A stretch of 64,000 nt of DNA from Halobaculum rubrum (GTDB lineage Archaea > Halobacteriota > Halobacteria > Halobacteriales > Haloferacaceae): positions 29,699 through 93,698 of the forward strand of contig NZ_CP082285.1 of assembly GCF_019880225.1 (NCBI RefSeq), in the 5' to 3' direction. A program made the position numbers and the translations under genes. The notes beneath the pieces are model-generated. The model searched no databases and had not been told where the DNA came from. It worked only from the letters and a program-made list of their open reading frames with translations. Positions within the stretch are counted from its first letter, which is position 1; every line of letters begins with the position of its first letter. Positions 1 to 8,841 of the stretch are shown piece after piece.

Positions 1-1445
1 TCAACGATAGGTACATTCAGGCGTCAGTCGATGATCTATCAGACCAGCGAAAGCCCTCTCCCGGTTCTGAAGTTGAGATTAACGATGGTGAGCTTGTCAA
101 TTATTCTGGCATACCGGTTGATACTGGAACAGAGTCTCCCAAAGTTTGGCAATATACCGCTGAGGTTACTGAGGTTTCACACGGTCAAGTCATCACATCG
201 ATTGTGCCGCGTGCTGAGGGGCTCGGACTCAATACCGGCGACGAGATTGTAGTAGATACTGACGTAGTCAATGATGGGTCATTATGGGGGGCATTAGAGG
301 ATATCCCTGTTACTGTTGAGGCGGATGAAACCCTTGTTGCAGGGGCTGTAAGAGCAACTGTTACCGAAGTATCTCAATCGCATATTCATGCGTCTTTTAA
401 TTCGTATGTGACTGAGACGCTGACCGAAGACTCACCATGGACTGAGGCTATGACTGAAGGGCTGGAGCAGCTCTCTACTGGCGCATACGATGCTGCGTTA
501 GAAGCCTTCAAAATAGCGGAAAACAGCGTTACCCCGAGTGGTGAGGTCTGGAAAGCAGAAGCCAAGCTAAATCAAGCAATCACGAGAGCAGAAAGAGCCA
601 GATCTGCCGGGCAGGTTGCAGAGGCATGTGACCAGTTTGAGCGCCTTACAAGAGATCTCAGTTCGGATCAACAGCGTTCGTCGGTCTGGGGACGAGTAGA
701 AATCGAACGTACTGCATATCTCTCATTTATCCGCGCCTGTGAAGCGAAGCCACCTCGGGATTGGTCACTGTCACGGAACGACTACCTGAGCGCGAGTGTC
801 GCTGCAAAAGAGCATCTGAAAGCTGCAGGTACTGCATATCAAGAACTCGATTTTTCGACCGATAGCCAGGCCCACTCTCATGTGCACCCTGTCGCCCTGT
901 CCGGTGCAGCAACTATCGTAGAAGAACTACGCGGTGCATCGGATGAGATCGTGATGGCTACCGAGACGCTCCCTCAGAGGTGGTGTCCCATCCTTCACGC
1001 TCCCCCAGAGACGATATTGGCGACAACCCACCCGGATGTCGTTCCATTCCATTCACACCGCGAGCCCAGTGAAAGGGTTTCGCGCCTTCGTACTGAAGCA
1101 ACCTCGGTGGGCGGGGAAAGTGAACTGGTAGAATCAGGAGCTAAGCTATTAACCTATGCAAATACGCAAGCAATCGCTTCGTACGTCCATGCGCGTTCGG
1201 AAGGCGTCTGTGAAGCGTGCGGAAATGATGCGGCGTTCGAAGCAATCGATGGAACGCCACATCTTGAACTTCACCACGTTGACGAACTCACTCGATCGGG
1301 TCCATTGACGCCAGCTCGTGTCGTGGCATTATGCCCGACGTGCCACGCACGGATCCACTATGGAGCTGATGGAGAGGCAGTGAATGAGGCAGTACGTTCG
1401 AAATTAACGGCCGGGCTCGGTGAGTTAGGAGCAGAGCGTTCCTGA
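1..1445 (+). CDS. HNH endonuclease, 5' end outside window
   Basis: The reading frame is open to the left edge with no stop, so the gene begins outside the window; the GTG at 204 is only an internal candidate. The C-terminus has an HNH nuclease motif: a CEAC zinc pair near 1209, then LELHHVDE, then CPTCHARIHY near 1333. Such proteins cut DNA with a beta-beta-alpha-metal fold. The N-terminal half shows two similar beta-rich units of about 50 residues, each ending with TEVS, followed by a helical middle rich in Ala and Glu. HNH proteins of this layout often act in restriction or phage defence, but no partner is visible here. The function of the N-terminal repeats is unknown. Confidence 0.8.
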   Translation, partial: NDRYIQASVDDLSDQRKPSPGSEVEINDGELVNYSGIPVDTGTESPKVWQYTAEVTEVSHGQVITSIVPRAEGLGLNTGDEIVVDTDVVNDGSLWGALEDIPVTVEADETLVAGAVRATVTEVSQSHIHASFNSYVTETLTEDSPWTEAMTEGLEQLSTGAYDAALEAFKIAENSVTPSGEVWKAEAKLNQAITRAERARSAGQVAEACDQFERLTRDLSSDQQRSSVWGRVEIERTAYLSFIRACEAKPPRDWSLSRNDYLSASVAAKEHLKAAGTAYQELDFSTDSQAHSHVHPVALSGAATIVEELRGASDEIVMATETLPQRWCPILHAPPETILATTHPDVVPFHSHREPSERVSRLRTEATSVGGESELVESGAKLLTYANTQAIASYVHARSEGVCEACGNDAAFEAIDGTPHLELHHVDELTRSGPLTPARVVALCPTCHARIHYGADGEAVNEAVRSKLTAGLGELGAERS

Positions 1446-1580
1446 TTCTTCAGTTATCCCAGTAGACGGAGCGACAACAGAGTACTCATTTGATGTGGTC
1501 GGCAACGCCCATGCTGTCAACTGATTCTTCGACGGTCGGATCAGCAACTCCAGATTTCGAGCCCGTCCGGTTCAGGGACG

Positions 1581-2170
1581 TTACTCGGCAGAGTCCGCTT
1601 CGCCACCACGGCGGCGATGGAATGCAATTGCAACGAGACTGACGATGGCGATACCGGTGATGAACTTTGACCGTGACATAATCTTGATGAGCTGTCTGGA
1701 GGTCCTCAACGACCGCAGGTGAAGCATGCTGGAGCCCGACGCGAAGAGCCAGCCGAACAATCTCTGAACGATCGTACTTCTCGTCGACGTCGCGGTTGAG
1801 AGCCTTGCGAAGATCATCCCCAACCTGCTTCGACCGCTCAGGATTCTCCATAAGCGTGGTCAGTAACGCAGCAGCCGACTGATCGCGGAGTGCGATCGTC
1901 TTGCGTTTTCCGCCATTCTCGATGGAATCAAGCGCAGCAACGATGTCGTCGCCAGAAGGGTCGACGAAACACTCCGACAGCTGCTGGAACTCGTCGCCAG
2001 TGTTTATCAGCGTCGGCAAGTTCAGTAGGGACGAGAGCCGCTCCATCTTCCCTAGGAACTCGTCGGTGAACTCCTCAATGACTCGTGGATATCGTTGAAC
2101 TGTCAGGGACGATCGTCTCGTAGGTGGACTTGTTGACCTTGGAAACAGGTTTACTGACGCCCCCAAACAC
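1581..2170 (-). pseudogene. Broken haloarchaeal gene with C-terminal membrane helix
   Basis: A protein can be followed across three reading frames on the minus strand. It starts near a GTG at 2170 just after the polymerase stop (VSKPVSKVNKSTYETIVPD), continues in a second frame from about 2100 (VIEEFTDEFLGKMERL through VVEDLQTAHQDY), and ends in a third frame from about 1670 with a hydrophobic helix and a basic tail (FITGIAIVSLVAIAF, HRRRGG). Each piece has haloarchaeal composition, so two single-base frameshifts are the simplest reading. I do not recognise the family. The helical body plus one C-terminal anchor suggests a membrane-tethered protein before decay. Confidence 0.5.
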
Positions 2171-2174
2171 AGAC

Positions 2175-4382
2175 TTACCCAAACTCGCCCAGCGACGGCT
2201 CCACAACGCCCGACACCGCCCGCTGAATCCGCTCGCGATCCCACCCGAGCGGCGACACCACACTCTCGGCAGCCCGAATCGCCTCGCGCCGATACCACTC
2301 GACATCATACCGCCCCAACGACTCAAACCCCAACCGTACCCGCCCCAACCCCGTCGCCTCATCATCCACCACCAGATACTCGACGCGCTGCCCGGGTTCG
2401 AGCGCACAGTCCTTCCACTTCGCACGCTTCAACGCCGCCACCGTCACCGTCTCGTAGCGATACTGCTCAGCGCGCTTCGACACGCGCTGTGTCACCAGTA
2501 ACTCGATCGGGTCCACCTCGCCCTCTTCCAACCGCCTGAGCCACCGCCGCAGCTCCCCGACGACGGCCTCCACGTCGTGGGTCCGGTCTAACGTTTGGAT
2601 CAACGCCGCCTGCAGCCGCACAATCCACGCCGGCGTGTCGTCCTGGCGGCACTCGATCCCCCGGGTCTTCACTGCCTCACCCACACCCTCGTCAGGCAAC
2701 TCCACTCCACGTCGCCGGCCGAAATACCGCGTCAGCGCCCCACCATCACTACCGCGGCGCGGACAGAAGGCGACCCACTCGAAGGCGCCCTCGTACTCCA
2801 ATTCGATGCCCACCTCCGCACTCACTTCCCGAGCAATCACATCCAACTCCCGCCGCTCTCCATCCTTCACATCTGGCGCGGGCGTCACCCAGATCGAATC
2901 GACGATCCCGTGGAGCACACGCCACCCGCCGGCCTCGAGCGCGGCCTTCGCATCGAGCAGAATCTCCCGGGCAAACGCGTTGATTGCTTCGTGGCACTCG
3001 ATGCGGCCGTACTTCGCGTTCGAGAAGCCCTGGTAGCCGAAACACGACACCAAAATCCACTTGATCGCCGCCGAACGCGATTCCAACGCCGCGATCTCTT
3101 CGGGATCGTCCGACTCACGAATTCGCTGTTTGATCGCATCCCGGCCGTCGATCAACGGACCAAGCACGGCGGGAAGGTACCCGTCGCGTTCACAGATCGA
3201 ATATCCCACTTTTGGAACTCGTGGGGTATCACAGCAGCCACACCGCACCGTCTCGGGTGAGATGTTGTATTCACGGATGATGTTCGGATACAGCGAGGAG
3301 AAGTCGAGCTCGTGGACGTCCTCATGCACCCCCACTTCGGGCGCTAATGTCGTTCCGCCGCGGTCGGCGGTATCGAGTGTCGCCGCCGAGCGGAAGAACT
3401 CCGGGCGCCACGCCTGCCACGGCACCAACACGCCCCGCGAACGCGCCTCCCGGATCTGCATCGCGGTCAACACTCGCCCGATCGACGCCCAGCCGAGCTC
3501 CTCCAACGGCAGCCCAGCCCGCGCAACCAGATCGAGACAGCCCTCGAGGCCTGCCTCGTGCACAAAGAACGAGTTCGAGCGGTCGAGCAGCACTCTCCCC
3601 GGCACCGAATATCGCGCCGGCGAGTGACCGACGTTCCCGTAGCTCGTGTACGTCGAGGCCGACGCCAACTGTGTATAGCCCGGCTCTCGCCCAAGCTCGA
3701 ACGGCCGCAGGCCATACTCCGCCGCTGCCTCGAACAACAGTGGGACGACCTCCGCGGTATCGACGACCAGCACGTCCGGGTCGACGCTCGCGACGCACTC
3801 GCCCACGGCCTCAACCACCTCTCGCGGCGTCGCACCAACGCGCTCACCGTCAACGGTGAGCTTGGGCAGGGCCTCTACCCCGGACTCGTGGGTCGGGAAC
3901 CCAAGCTCGAGCGTCCGAAGCTCCCGCACATCCGTATCGGGCGCCGGATCTGTCCCGGTTTCAAGCGTATACCGGAACTGCCGCGTGAGATCGACATTGT
4001 AGCAGGTGTACGCATCGGCGCCCCCGAACTGCTGGACGCGGCGCGCGACCGAGCGGACGTCGTCGATCTCGCGACACTCGATCTTGAGGACCGGCCGGGC
4101 GTCAGCGCGGAACGTCTGGCGCCACACGTCCACTGAGAGCGACTCGACGGCCGCCTGCCCCCTGAGGAACGAGCGCAACTCCTGAAGCGCCTCAGTGAGC
4201 GCTCCACGCGCCGGCAACTGTACTCGCGGCGTCTGGCCACCATGCTCACCGTACAACTCCGAAACAGGCGCTCCGACGTACATCGTGGGTCGGTAGTCGT
4301 CGACGCGGGTGCGTTCGATACCGTCGGGCGTGAGGCGCCATTCGACGACCGTGGAGCCGTCGTAGTCGATCGCGAGTACCAT
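2175..4382 (-). CDS. Divergent family B DNA polymerase (PolB2-like)
   Basis: This is a 735-residue family B polymerase homologue. Motif A is intact (DFSSLYPNII, about residue 356). Motif B is recognisable (KWILVSCFGYQG, about 440). Motif C reads HGIVDSIWV near 490, so the first Asp of the usual YGDTDS is replaced while the second Asp remains. The N-terminal exonuclease motif I (DxE) is not visible, so proofreading is probably absent. It is close to the length of archaeal PolB2 proteins, some of which are thought to be inactive or translesion enzymes. It lies downstream of a toxin-like gene, a winged-helix gene and a RadA-like gene on the same strand. I infer a role in repair or mutagenesis rather than replication. 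Confidence 0.9.
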   Translation of the reverse strand: MVLAIDYDGSTVVEWRLTPDGIERTRVDDYRPTMYVGAPVSELYGEHGGQTPRVQLPARGALTEALQELRSFLRGQAAVESLSVDVWRQTFRADARPVLKIECREIDDVRSVARRVQQFGGADAYTCYNVDLTRQFRYTLETGTDPAPDTDVRELRTLELGFPTHESGVEALPKLTVDGERVGATPREVVEAVGECVASVDPDVLVVDTAEVVPLLFEAAAEYGLRPFELGREPGYTQLASASTYTSYGNVGHSPARYSVPGRVLLDRSNSFFVHEAGLEGCLDLVARAGLPLEELGWASIGRVLTAMQIREARSRGVLVPWQAWRPEFFRSAATLDTADRGGTTLAPEVGVHEDVHELDFSSLYPNIIREYNISPETVRCGCCDTPRVPKVGYSICERDGYLPAVLGPLIDGRDAIKQRIRESDDPEEIAALESRSAAIKWILVSCFGYQGFSNAKYGRIECHEAINAFAREILLDAKAALEAGGWRVLHGIVDSIWVTPAPDVKDGERRELDVIAREVSAEVGIELEYEGAFEWVAFCPRRGSDGGALTRYFGRRRGVELPDEGVGEAVKTRGIECRQDDTPAWIVRLQAALIQTLDRTHDVEAVVGELRRWLRRLEEGEVDPIELLVTQRVSKRAEQYRYETVTVAALKRAKWKDCALEPGQRVEYLVVDDEATGLGRVRLGFESLGRYDVEWYRREAIRAAESVVSPLGWDRERIQRAVSGVVEPSLGEFG

Positions 4383-4529
4383 CGCTATCGCTCACGCTCG
4401 ACCGGCGTCTCGGCCGTCGTAGCGGTCTTACCGAGCCAGCCGCCCCGTGGTTCGGATCTCGGCGACGATTCACGCCATGGTCCCGTAGCGGTGATCACAG
4501 ACAGTGAAAGACTGCAAGAGGGGATATGC

Positions 4530-4550
4530 CTCAGCCATCTAGAGTGAAAG
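4530..4550 (-). promoter_or_regulatory. Motif shared with the RadA-like gene promoter
   Basis: CTCAGCCAT (4530-4538) is followed after 4 nt by AGTGAAAG (4543-4550). The same pair, spaced 14 nt apart, lies upstream of the RadA-like gene at 8842-8876. Extra GTGAAAG copies occur near 4503 and 4662. This suggests common regulation of polymerase and RadA-like genes; the bound factor is unknown. Confidence 0.35.
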
Positions 4551-4676
4551 TAGTCCACAGGTCTCGACCGGTCCAAGTTTCGGCTATTGTGGGGATAGTA
4601 GGCCGTTCCACAGCACTTCCGTACGAACTTCCAAGTACGTATCTCGGAGTCGCTGACAGGTGAAAGTAGATCCCGC

Positions 4677-5018
4677 TCACGAAGAAATGTAGCCGACCGT
4701 TTGCGTTTCCACGTCCGCAATGCGTTCGTCGACAAGCGAGGTCAGATGATATTCAACGTCTGCAGAGCTGTTGAGCGTCGCCAGCGACCACGGGAGGACG
4801 TGACTTCGGTTTCCAAGCGGTTCGCCCGCGTAGTCGTCATCGTGGAGCGTGAGCGATTCCTCGTGATAGGTTTTGGAGGAAATCAAGACTGTGATGAGCT
4901 GGACGCCGTGGGTAGCAAACTGCGGAGTCCCCAAGATGAGCATTGGGCGGCCCTTCTCGGAGAGTGGGTCAGTCCCCCAGATGATGTCGCCGCGTTCGAG
5001 GTCATCGAACGCGGTCAC
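4677..5018 (-). CDS. PemK/MazF-like toxin domain protein
   Basis: A 113-residue protein whose N-terminus matches the PemK/MazF fold: LERGDIIWGTDPLSEKGRP followed by MLILG. Members of this family are mRNA-cleaving toxins of type II toxin-antitoxin pairs, though haloarchaeal versions may have other roles. The ATG overlaps the stop of the upstream winged-helix gene by 4 nt (ATGA, 5015-5018), so the two are translationally coupled, as toxin-antitoxin pairs usually are. The 294-nt gap to the polymerase gene carries a separate promoter-like motif. RNase activity is inferred from the fold only. Confidence 0.75.
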   Translation of the reverse strand: MTAFDDLERGDIIWGTDPLSEKGRPMLILGTPQFATHGVQLITVLISSKTYHEESLTLHDDDYAGEPLGNRSHVLPWSLATLNSSADVEYHLTSLVDERIADVETQTVGYISS

Positions 5019-5374
5019 TGCACCCGCTCCATCTCATCAGTCTGGAGGTCCTCAAGTTGCTCCTCGCCATACTGCTCGGCTGCAGTCTCGTGGTGCTGGT
5101 GCAACCGATAGGCGGCTTGGAGTCGCTCTTTATCGTCCGTTATCGCCCAGTACGGACGCTTGTGTCGGACGAGCCCTCGTTCTTTGAGTCGTGAGAGAAT
5201 CGCACTGACGGCGTCGGTATCCAGTTCGAGTTCCGCTGCGATCGTCGCCGCCTTCCACGCCCGGTCGTCGTGTTCGTCGAGAAACAGCACGATGCGCTCG
5301 GTGTCAGTCCGCTCCTCGAACTCGTCGGGGTCGGCGTTCTCGAACTCGTCGATATCGATCGTGCCGCTCGACAT
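5015..5374 (-). CDS. Winged-helix protein, possible antitoxin
   Basis: About 119 residues from the ATG at 5374 (MSSGTIDIDEF); a further in-frame ATG at 5401 adds nine His- and Gln-rich residues and looks less likely. The centre is a winged helix-turn-helix (TERIVLFLDEHDDRAWKAA, then DTDAVSAILSRLKERGLV and a wing with PYWAI). The C-terminal helix is acidic. It ends in a 4-nt overlap with the PemK-like gene, so it is probably the cognate antitoxin and autorepressor, or a regulator of the polymerase cassette. The 2.28-kb mobile element sits about 120 nt upstream of its start and probably separates it from its original operon. Confidence 0.75.
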   Translation of the reverse strand: MSSGTIDIDEFENADPDEFEERTDTERIVLFLDEHDDRAWKAATIAAELELDTDAVSAILSRLKERGLVRHKRPYWAITDDKERLQAAYRLHQHHETAAEQYGEEQLEDLQTDEMERVQ

Positions 5375-5680
5375 GTGCGAGTGTTGGTGCTGTTTGAACA
5401 TAGCTGTTTGGACTGTTGGATAGCTGGCTCTGGTGCATCTATGAACTTCAACAGCGTCGAGTATCCGGATTTTGAAGCGCCGTAGATACTATTGGTCAGC
5501 TCTGTTGAAACCCTCGGTTGCTGACAGATCGTTGAGCCCCTGCTGCATACAACGCGCATATCTTGTAGAGAGTGTCTCTCGTTCGAAACGCGACCACGGG
5601 AAACCATCACGTGTTCCGACTCAAAGTGGTGGAAGCCTCCGATCCGTCGTGCTCAGTTGAGGTATGATAATGCTAACTTA

Positions 5681-5692
5681 TGTACTTATATA
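5681..5692 (+). promoter_or_regulatory. TATA-like promoter of the cargo lipoprotein
   Basis: A very A+T-rich stretch (5661-5708) with TACTTATATA about 20-27 nt before the ATG at 5709 fits a haloarchaeal TATA box driving a leaderless or short-leader transcript. No Shine-Dalgarno sequence is visible. Confidence 0.5.
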
Positions 5693-5708
5693 ACATATAT
5701 TATTAATA

Positions 5709-7646
5709 ATGAGTGAAAAAAGTCGTACGGATGTTGAAGGGTCGGATACTACCGATAGTACTCCGCTGGCGACACGGCGAGCGGTCCTCGCAGCGGGTGG
5801 GGCTGTCGCACTCGGTGGATTAGCAGGGTGTTCGGCGCTCGATGGGCTGTTAGAAAGTGCCAGCGAACAGGTCGTCGGAACGACGGTGTCTGCACCGGCG
5901 GCGTTGTACGCGGGTCGGCCGCCATCGACCGGATCGGCGGGGAGCGCCAGCGAGCAGGAGCGCAGCGCTCAGCCGCGGTTCTACCGCAACGGCCCGGCCG
6001 ATGTCAGCCACATTCCGGCAACAGTCAGTCTCGACTCCCAGAATATCGAACTCGAAGGCTGGTCCACCAGCGCGGTAACGAAGGCCCCGGACTCCGACGG
6101 CGACTACACGCCCATAATCAAAGGGGCTCAGGCCCAGGACTACAACTCCTCGCGCTCCAACAAATACGAGTGGTGGGCCGGGCCCGACGAGGATGACGAT
6201 GACGAGGATGGAGACACCCTCGACGCGATTCACGACGTCGAACTGGGGTTGCTCAGCCACGTCACCAGCGCCCAGGCCGCCGTAGCCCGAGAAGACCAGA
6301 ACGCCGCCAGCACAGCCTTCGACGCGTTCATCGACACCACCGAAGACGCCCTCCGACCGGCACTCGACAAGTGTGGGACCGGCGTCTGTGAGACCGTCCG
6401 TGAAAATTCGGATGGTCGAGTACAAGGGATTCGGATCGCCCGGGGGGCCGTCGAGGAGGAGGACTGGGCCGCCGCACGGCGGGAACTCGAAGGCGTCGAG
6501 GAGATCGTCCTCAGCGATATCGAACGCCTCGACGACGAACTCGTAGCGCGCGACCCGGGCCGGCCGCGATTCATCGATATCATCGAGTATCTGCGGGACG
6601 CACCGACCATCGGCGAGTCGTTCTCAGTGTGTCTGCCCGACGCCAGTCTTCCGGGCGACCGTGGCTCGCTGGCCGAGGTTCTCACACTGGACCACGTGCT
6701 GGCGTACTTCGCGTCCTCGTACGAACCAGACGGGCGACGGACACCGTTCAACAACCTATATGACCCGGTGTGCTGCTTCGATTACACCGACGACAACTAT
6801 ATCGACCTCGACGGCCCCATCTCGCTCCACGAGGACGTCGCCCGCCAGAACATCCTCTCGGCGAAGCTGGACACCTACACTACCGAGAACCGGGCCATCG
6901 TCGGCGACGGTACTGATGGTGGCACCGTCGTTAGTGCCGCGGCGGCGTCGGCCGACACCGACGGGAAACGAGTCTTCCTCGCGTCCGGAGATGTCACGGG
7001 CGAGCTTATCCTGGGCGAAGACAGGGATATGGTGATGCCGGGCGATAATGTGTCGGTGGGTGACTCCGGTGGCGATGGTTCGGTCAGTCCATCGCTGGTC
7101 TGTCCCGTGACCGTGACGCCGGAGGACTGTCCGTGTCCGTTACCTGGGCTGTTCTACCTCAAGCGGGTCCGCAACGACGACCAGATCGTCTTCGCCGGCG
7201 GCTGGGTGCTCGACGAGGGTGCGCTCTTCGAGGATTCGGTGACCCTCCTGTTCGCGGAGGGGCCGACCGAGGTCGCGAGCGTGACCCCGGAGGACATCGA
7301 GAGCGACGACTACGATGACCGCATCGTCGAGCAGTTCTCCCGCGACCGGAGTCGATTCGGCTCGGCTTTGGTCAGTGGGGCCCCCGAATCTGTCGCCGAC
7401 TCTGGGATGATGCCAGGCCCTCTAGGGGGTATCCTCGAGGGAGACAACGACGAGCAGATGGCTGACGGCGGTGGCGGGGGAGTAGACATCCTCGGGATGG
7501 AGGCGGAAAAGCTGGCTGTATCAGCACTGGACGCCCCGCTCGTTCATCTCGCTGGTGCCGGAGAGCTATCGAAGGGCGATAAGGTCGCAACGGGCAGGAT
7601 CGAAACCGGAGTGATAAACTCTGGCGAGGAAGTCGACATCCTGTAA
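5709..7646 (+). CDS. Tat-exported lipoprotein, cargo of the IS6-like element
   Basis: A 645-residue protein with a Tat signal (ATRRAVLAAGG) and a lipobox (GGLAGCSA, Cys about residue 41), so it should be exported folded and lipid-anchored outside. Just after the signal is a Ser/Gly-rich linker, then an acidic run (DEDDDDEDGD near residue 163) and a body with paired cysteines (KCGTGVC, CCF, CPVTVTPEDCPCPLPG) that may form disulfides or bind metal. The C-terminus is Gly- and Asp-rich. I do not recognise a family. It is the only gene between the two transposon ends, so it moves as cargo. Confidence 0.85.
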   Translation: MSEKSRTDVEGSDTTDSTPLATRRAVLAAGGAVALGGLAGCSALDGLLESASEQVVGTTVSAPAALYAGRPPSTGSAGSASEQERSAQPRFYRNGPADVSHIPATVSLDSQNIELEGWSTSAVTKAPDSDGDYTPIIKGAQAQDYNSSRSNKYEWWAGPDEDDDDEDGDTLDAIHDVELGLLSHVTSAQAAVAREDQNAASTAFDAFIDTTEDALRPALDKCGTGVCETVRENSDGRVQGIRIARGAVEEEDWAAARRELEGVEEIVLSDIERLDDELVARDPGRPRFIDIIEYLRDAPTIGESFSVCLPDASLPGDRGSLAEVLTLDHVLAYFASSYEPDGRRTPFNNLYDPVCCFDYTDDNYIDLDGPISLHEDVARQNILSAKLDTYTTENRAIVGDGTDGGTVVSAAAASADTDGKRVFLASGDVTGELILGEDRDMVMPGDNVSVGDSGGDGSVSPSLVCPVTVTPEDCPCPLPGLFYLKRVRNDDQIVFAGGWVLDEGALFEDSVTLLFAEGPTEVASVTPEDIESDDYDDRIVEQFSRDRSRFGSALVSGAPESVADSGMMPGPLGGILEGDNDEQMADGGGGGVDILGMEAEKLAVSALDAPLVHLAGAGELSKGDKVATGRIETGVINSGEEVDIL

Positions 7647-7776
7647 ATGGGTGCCGAAAAATAAGCGTCGCGTTCGAATAGCACGCTGGGAATCAGTTGT
7701 ATATCGATACTCTGCTGTATAGACGCTTTGTATCTCGCACGGCACTGTTGTCAGCGGTGAAGGGTTTCAACAGAGC

Positions 7777-8067
7777 CTATTGGTCGCACTCAACCGCGTC
7801 TTCAAGACGCGCCTCCAATTCCGCAACGCGCTCCTCGAGCTCGTCGATGCGGTCCTCCTGTTCGAGGTCGATGCTCACCAGCACCGGCGCAAGGCGGTCG
7901 GGGTGATTCAGGTGACTCGCAGCGTCGGCGTGCTCGCGAGCGTAGGTGAACAGGCGGTCGAGCAGCGGCTGATGGCGCCGGCGCAGCGCTCGCCGGAAGT
8001 CACTCCACTCCTCTTCCATCCGCCCGAGTACATCACGGAACGTCGGGTTCGTGCGCCCCACGCTCAC
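7777..8067 (-). CDS. Small coiled-coil protein of the RadA-like/PolB cassette
   Basis: 96 residues from a GTG at 8067 that overlaps the stop of the RadA-like gene (GTGA), so the pair is translationally coupled. It begins VSVGRTNPTFRDVLGRMEEEW and ends with a heptad-rich coiled coil (ELEERVAELEARLEDA). Small proteins of this type accompany haloarchaeal polB genes, as I recall; the function is unknown. The TAG stop overlaps the target duplication of the mobile element, which left the protein intact but separated it from the downstream winged-helix, toxin and polymerase genes. Confidence 0.75.
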   Translation of the reverse strand: MSVGRTNPTFRDVLGRMEEEWSDFRRALRRRHQPLLDRLFTYAREHADAASHLNHPDRLAPVLVSIDLEQEDRIDELEERVAELEARLEDAVECDQ

Positions 8068-8810
8068 CACCCCTCGGGGGTGACCGGCGACGTCGTCGAC
8101 GATGCGCTCGGCGACTCCCCAGCGGTGTCGACCGGCGCGTCGACGGCGCGAGCGCGGTGCTGGAGGATCTCCCGCCAGAACGCGAGCGTCGTCTGGAGCC
8201 ACCCGTCGCCCGTATGGTAGACGAGCGTCTCCGAATCGGACTCGGCGTCGTCGCTGGTGAACCGCGGCCCGAACGACGTTGCCTGGCAGGTGAGTGTCTC
8301 TCCAGCGGCGGCCTCGATCGGCGCCGACAGTTCGTCGTCGCGAGCGCGAGTGATCACGACCGGCAGGTTGCGGTCACGGGCGAGCCCAGCAAGCGTCGCG
8401 AGCCGCTGGACGAGCAACTCCTGGGCCTGTTCACGTGGGATGTCGTCCTCACGGTAGAGCAGATCCATTGCGGGGACAACTACGAGTGCCGGGTCAGTGC
8501 GTTCGAGCGCGGCGTTCGAAACCACCCGCGGCAGCCGATCGAGCAGCGAGGCGTGCTGATACGCTGTGAACCCACGAGCGACCGTGATCCGTTCCAAGTA
8601 CTGCGGGTGTGGCGCAAGCGTCGCGAGCGTCGACGTCTGGACGTGCCCGCCGGCATCGACCCAGAAGGCGTGATCACCTGCCGAGAGGAGCTGGTCGAGG
8701 ACGAGCGCGCACAACGGCTCGGCGCCGAGGTCGGCGTCGATCTCCAGGAGCGTCACACCCGCTTCGAGCGTGGGCAGTTCGACACCATCGTGCGGCTGGT
8801 CGCGATGCAT
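8064..8810 (-). CDS. RadA/RecA-like protein lacking the Walker A P-loop
   Basis: 248 residues from the ATG at 8810 (MHRDQPHDGVELPTLEAG). The order of elements follows the RecA/RadA ATPase core: a first strand, then the place where a P-loop is expected reading LLEIDADLGAEPLCALV (no GxxxxGK[ST]), the strand HAFWVDAGG, a Walker-B-like strand LVVVPAMDLLY, and LPVVITRARDD. The nucleotide-binding loop is lost, as in bacterial ImuA-type proteins that assist translesion polymerases. It heads the leftward cassette that ends in the polymerase. I infer a non-ATPase adaptor for DNA-damage tolerance. Longer starts upstream are poor because the extra sequence is not haloarchaeal in character. Confidence 0.75.
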   Translation of the reverse strand: MHRDQPHDGVELPTLEAGVTLLEIDADLGAEPLCALVLDQLLSAGDHAFWVDAGGHVQTSTLATLAPHPQYLERITVARGFTAYQHASLLDRLPRVVSNAALERTDPALVVVPAMDLLYREDDIPREQAQELLVQRLATLAGLARDRNLPVVITRARDDELSAPIEAAAGETLTCQATSFGPRFTSDDAESDSETLVYHTGDGWLQTTLAFWREILQHRARAVDAPVDTAGESPSASSTTSPVTPEGW

Positions 8811-8841
8811 ACCAGATCGGACGGAGAGCACGCATAAGGGG

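Larger units (their letters stand above)
5498..7777. mobile_element. 2.28-kb IS6-like-ended element with cargo gene and 8-bp target duplication
   Basis: The left end at 5498 reads AGCTCTGTTGAAACCCT; the right end (complement of 7761-7777) reads GGCTCTGTTGAAACCCT, 16 of 17 identical. Five mismatched bases and then a shared GCTGACA extend the inverted repeat to 29 bp (5498-5526 and 7749-7777). The direct repeat TATTGGTC flanks both sides exactly (5490-5497 and 7778-7785). IS6-family ends have a similar CTGTTG core and make 8-bp duplications. No transposase lies inside; the only gene is a Tat lipoprotein (5709-7646). The element is therefore non-autonomous, or a derivative that swapped its transposase for cargo. 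It inserted beside the stop codon of the small coiled-coil gene, whose TAG is preserved. Confidence 0.8.

Noticed and set aside
2595..4136. Several long rightward frames opposite the polymerase gene
   Set aside because: They are Arg/Pro/Ser-rich complements of the polymerase reading frame with no motifs.
5140..5610. Leftward frame across the left transposon end as a transposase relic
   Set aside because: Most of it is a shadow of the winged-helix gene, and no DDE motif is visible.
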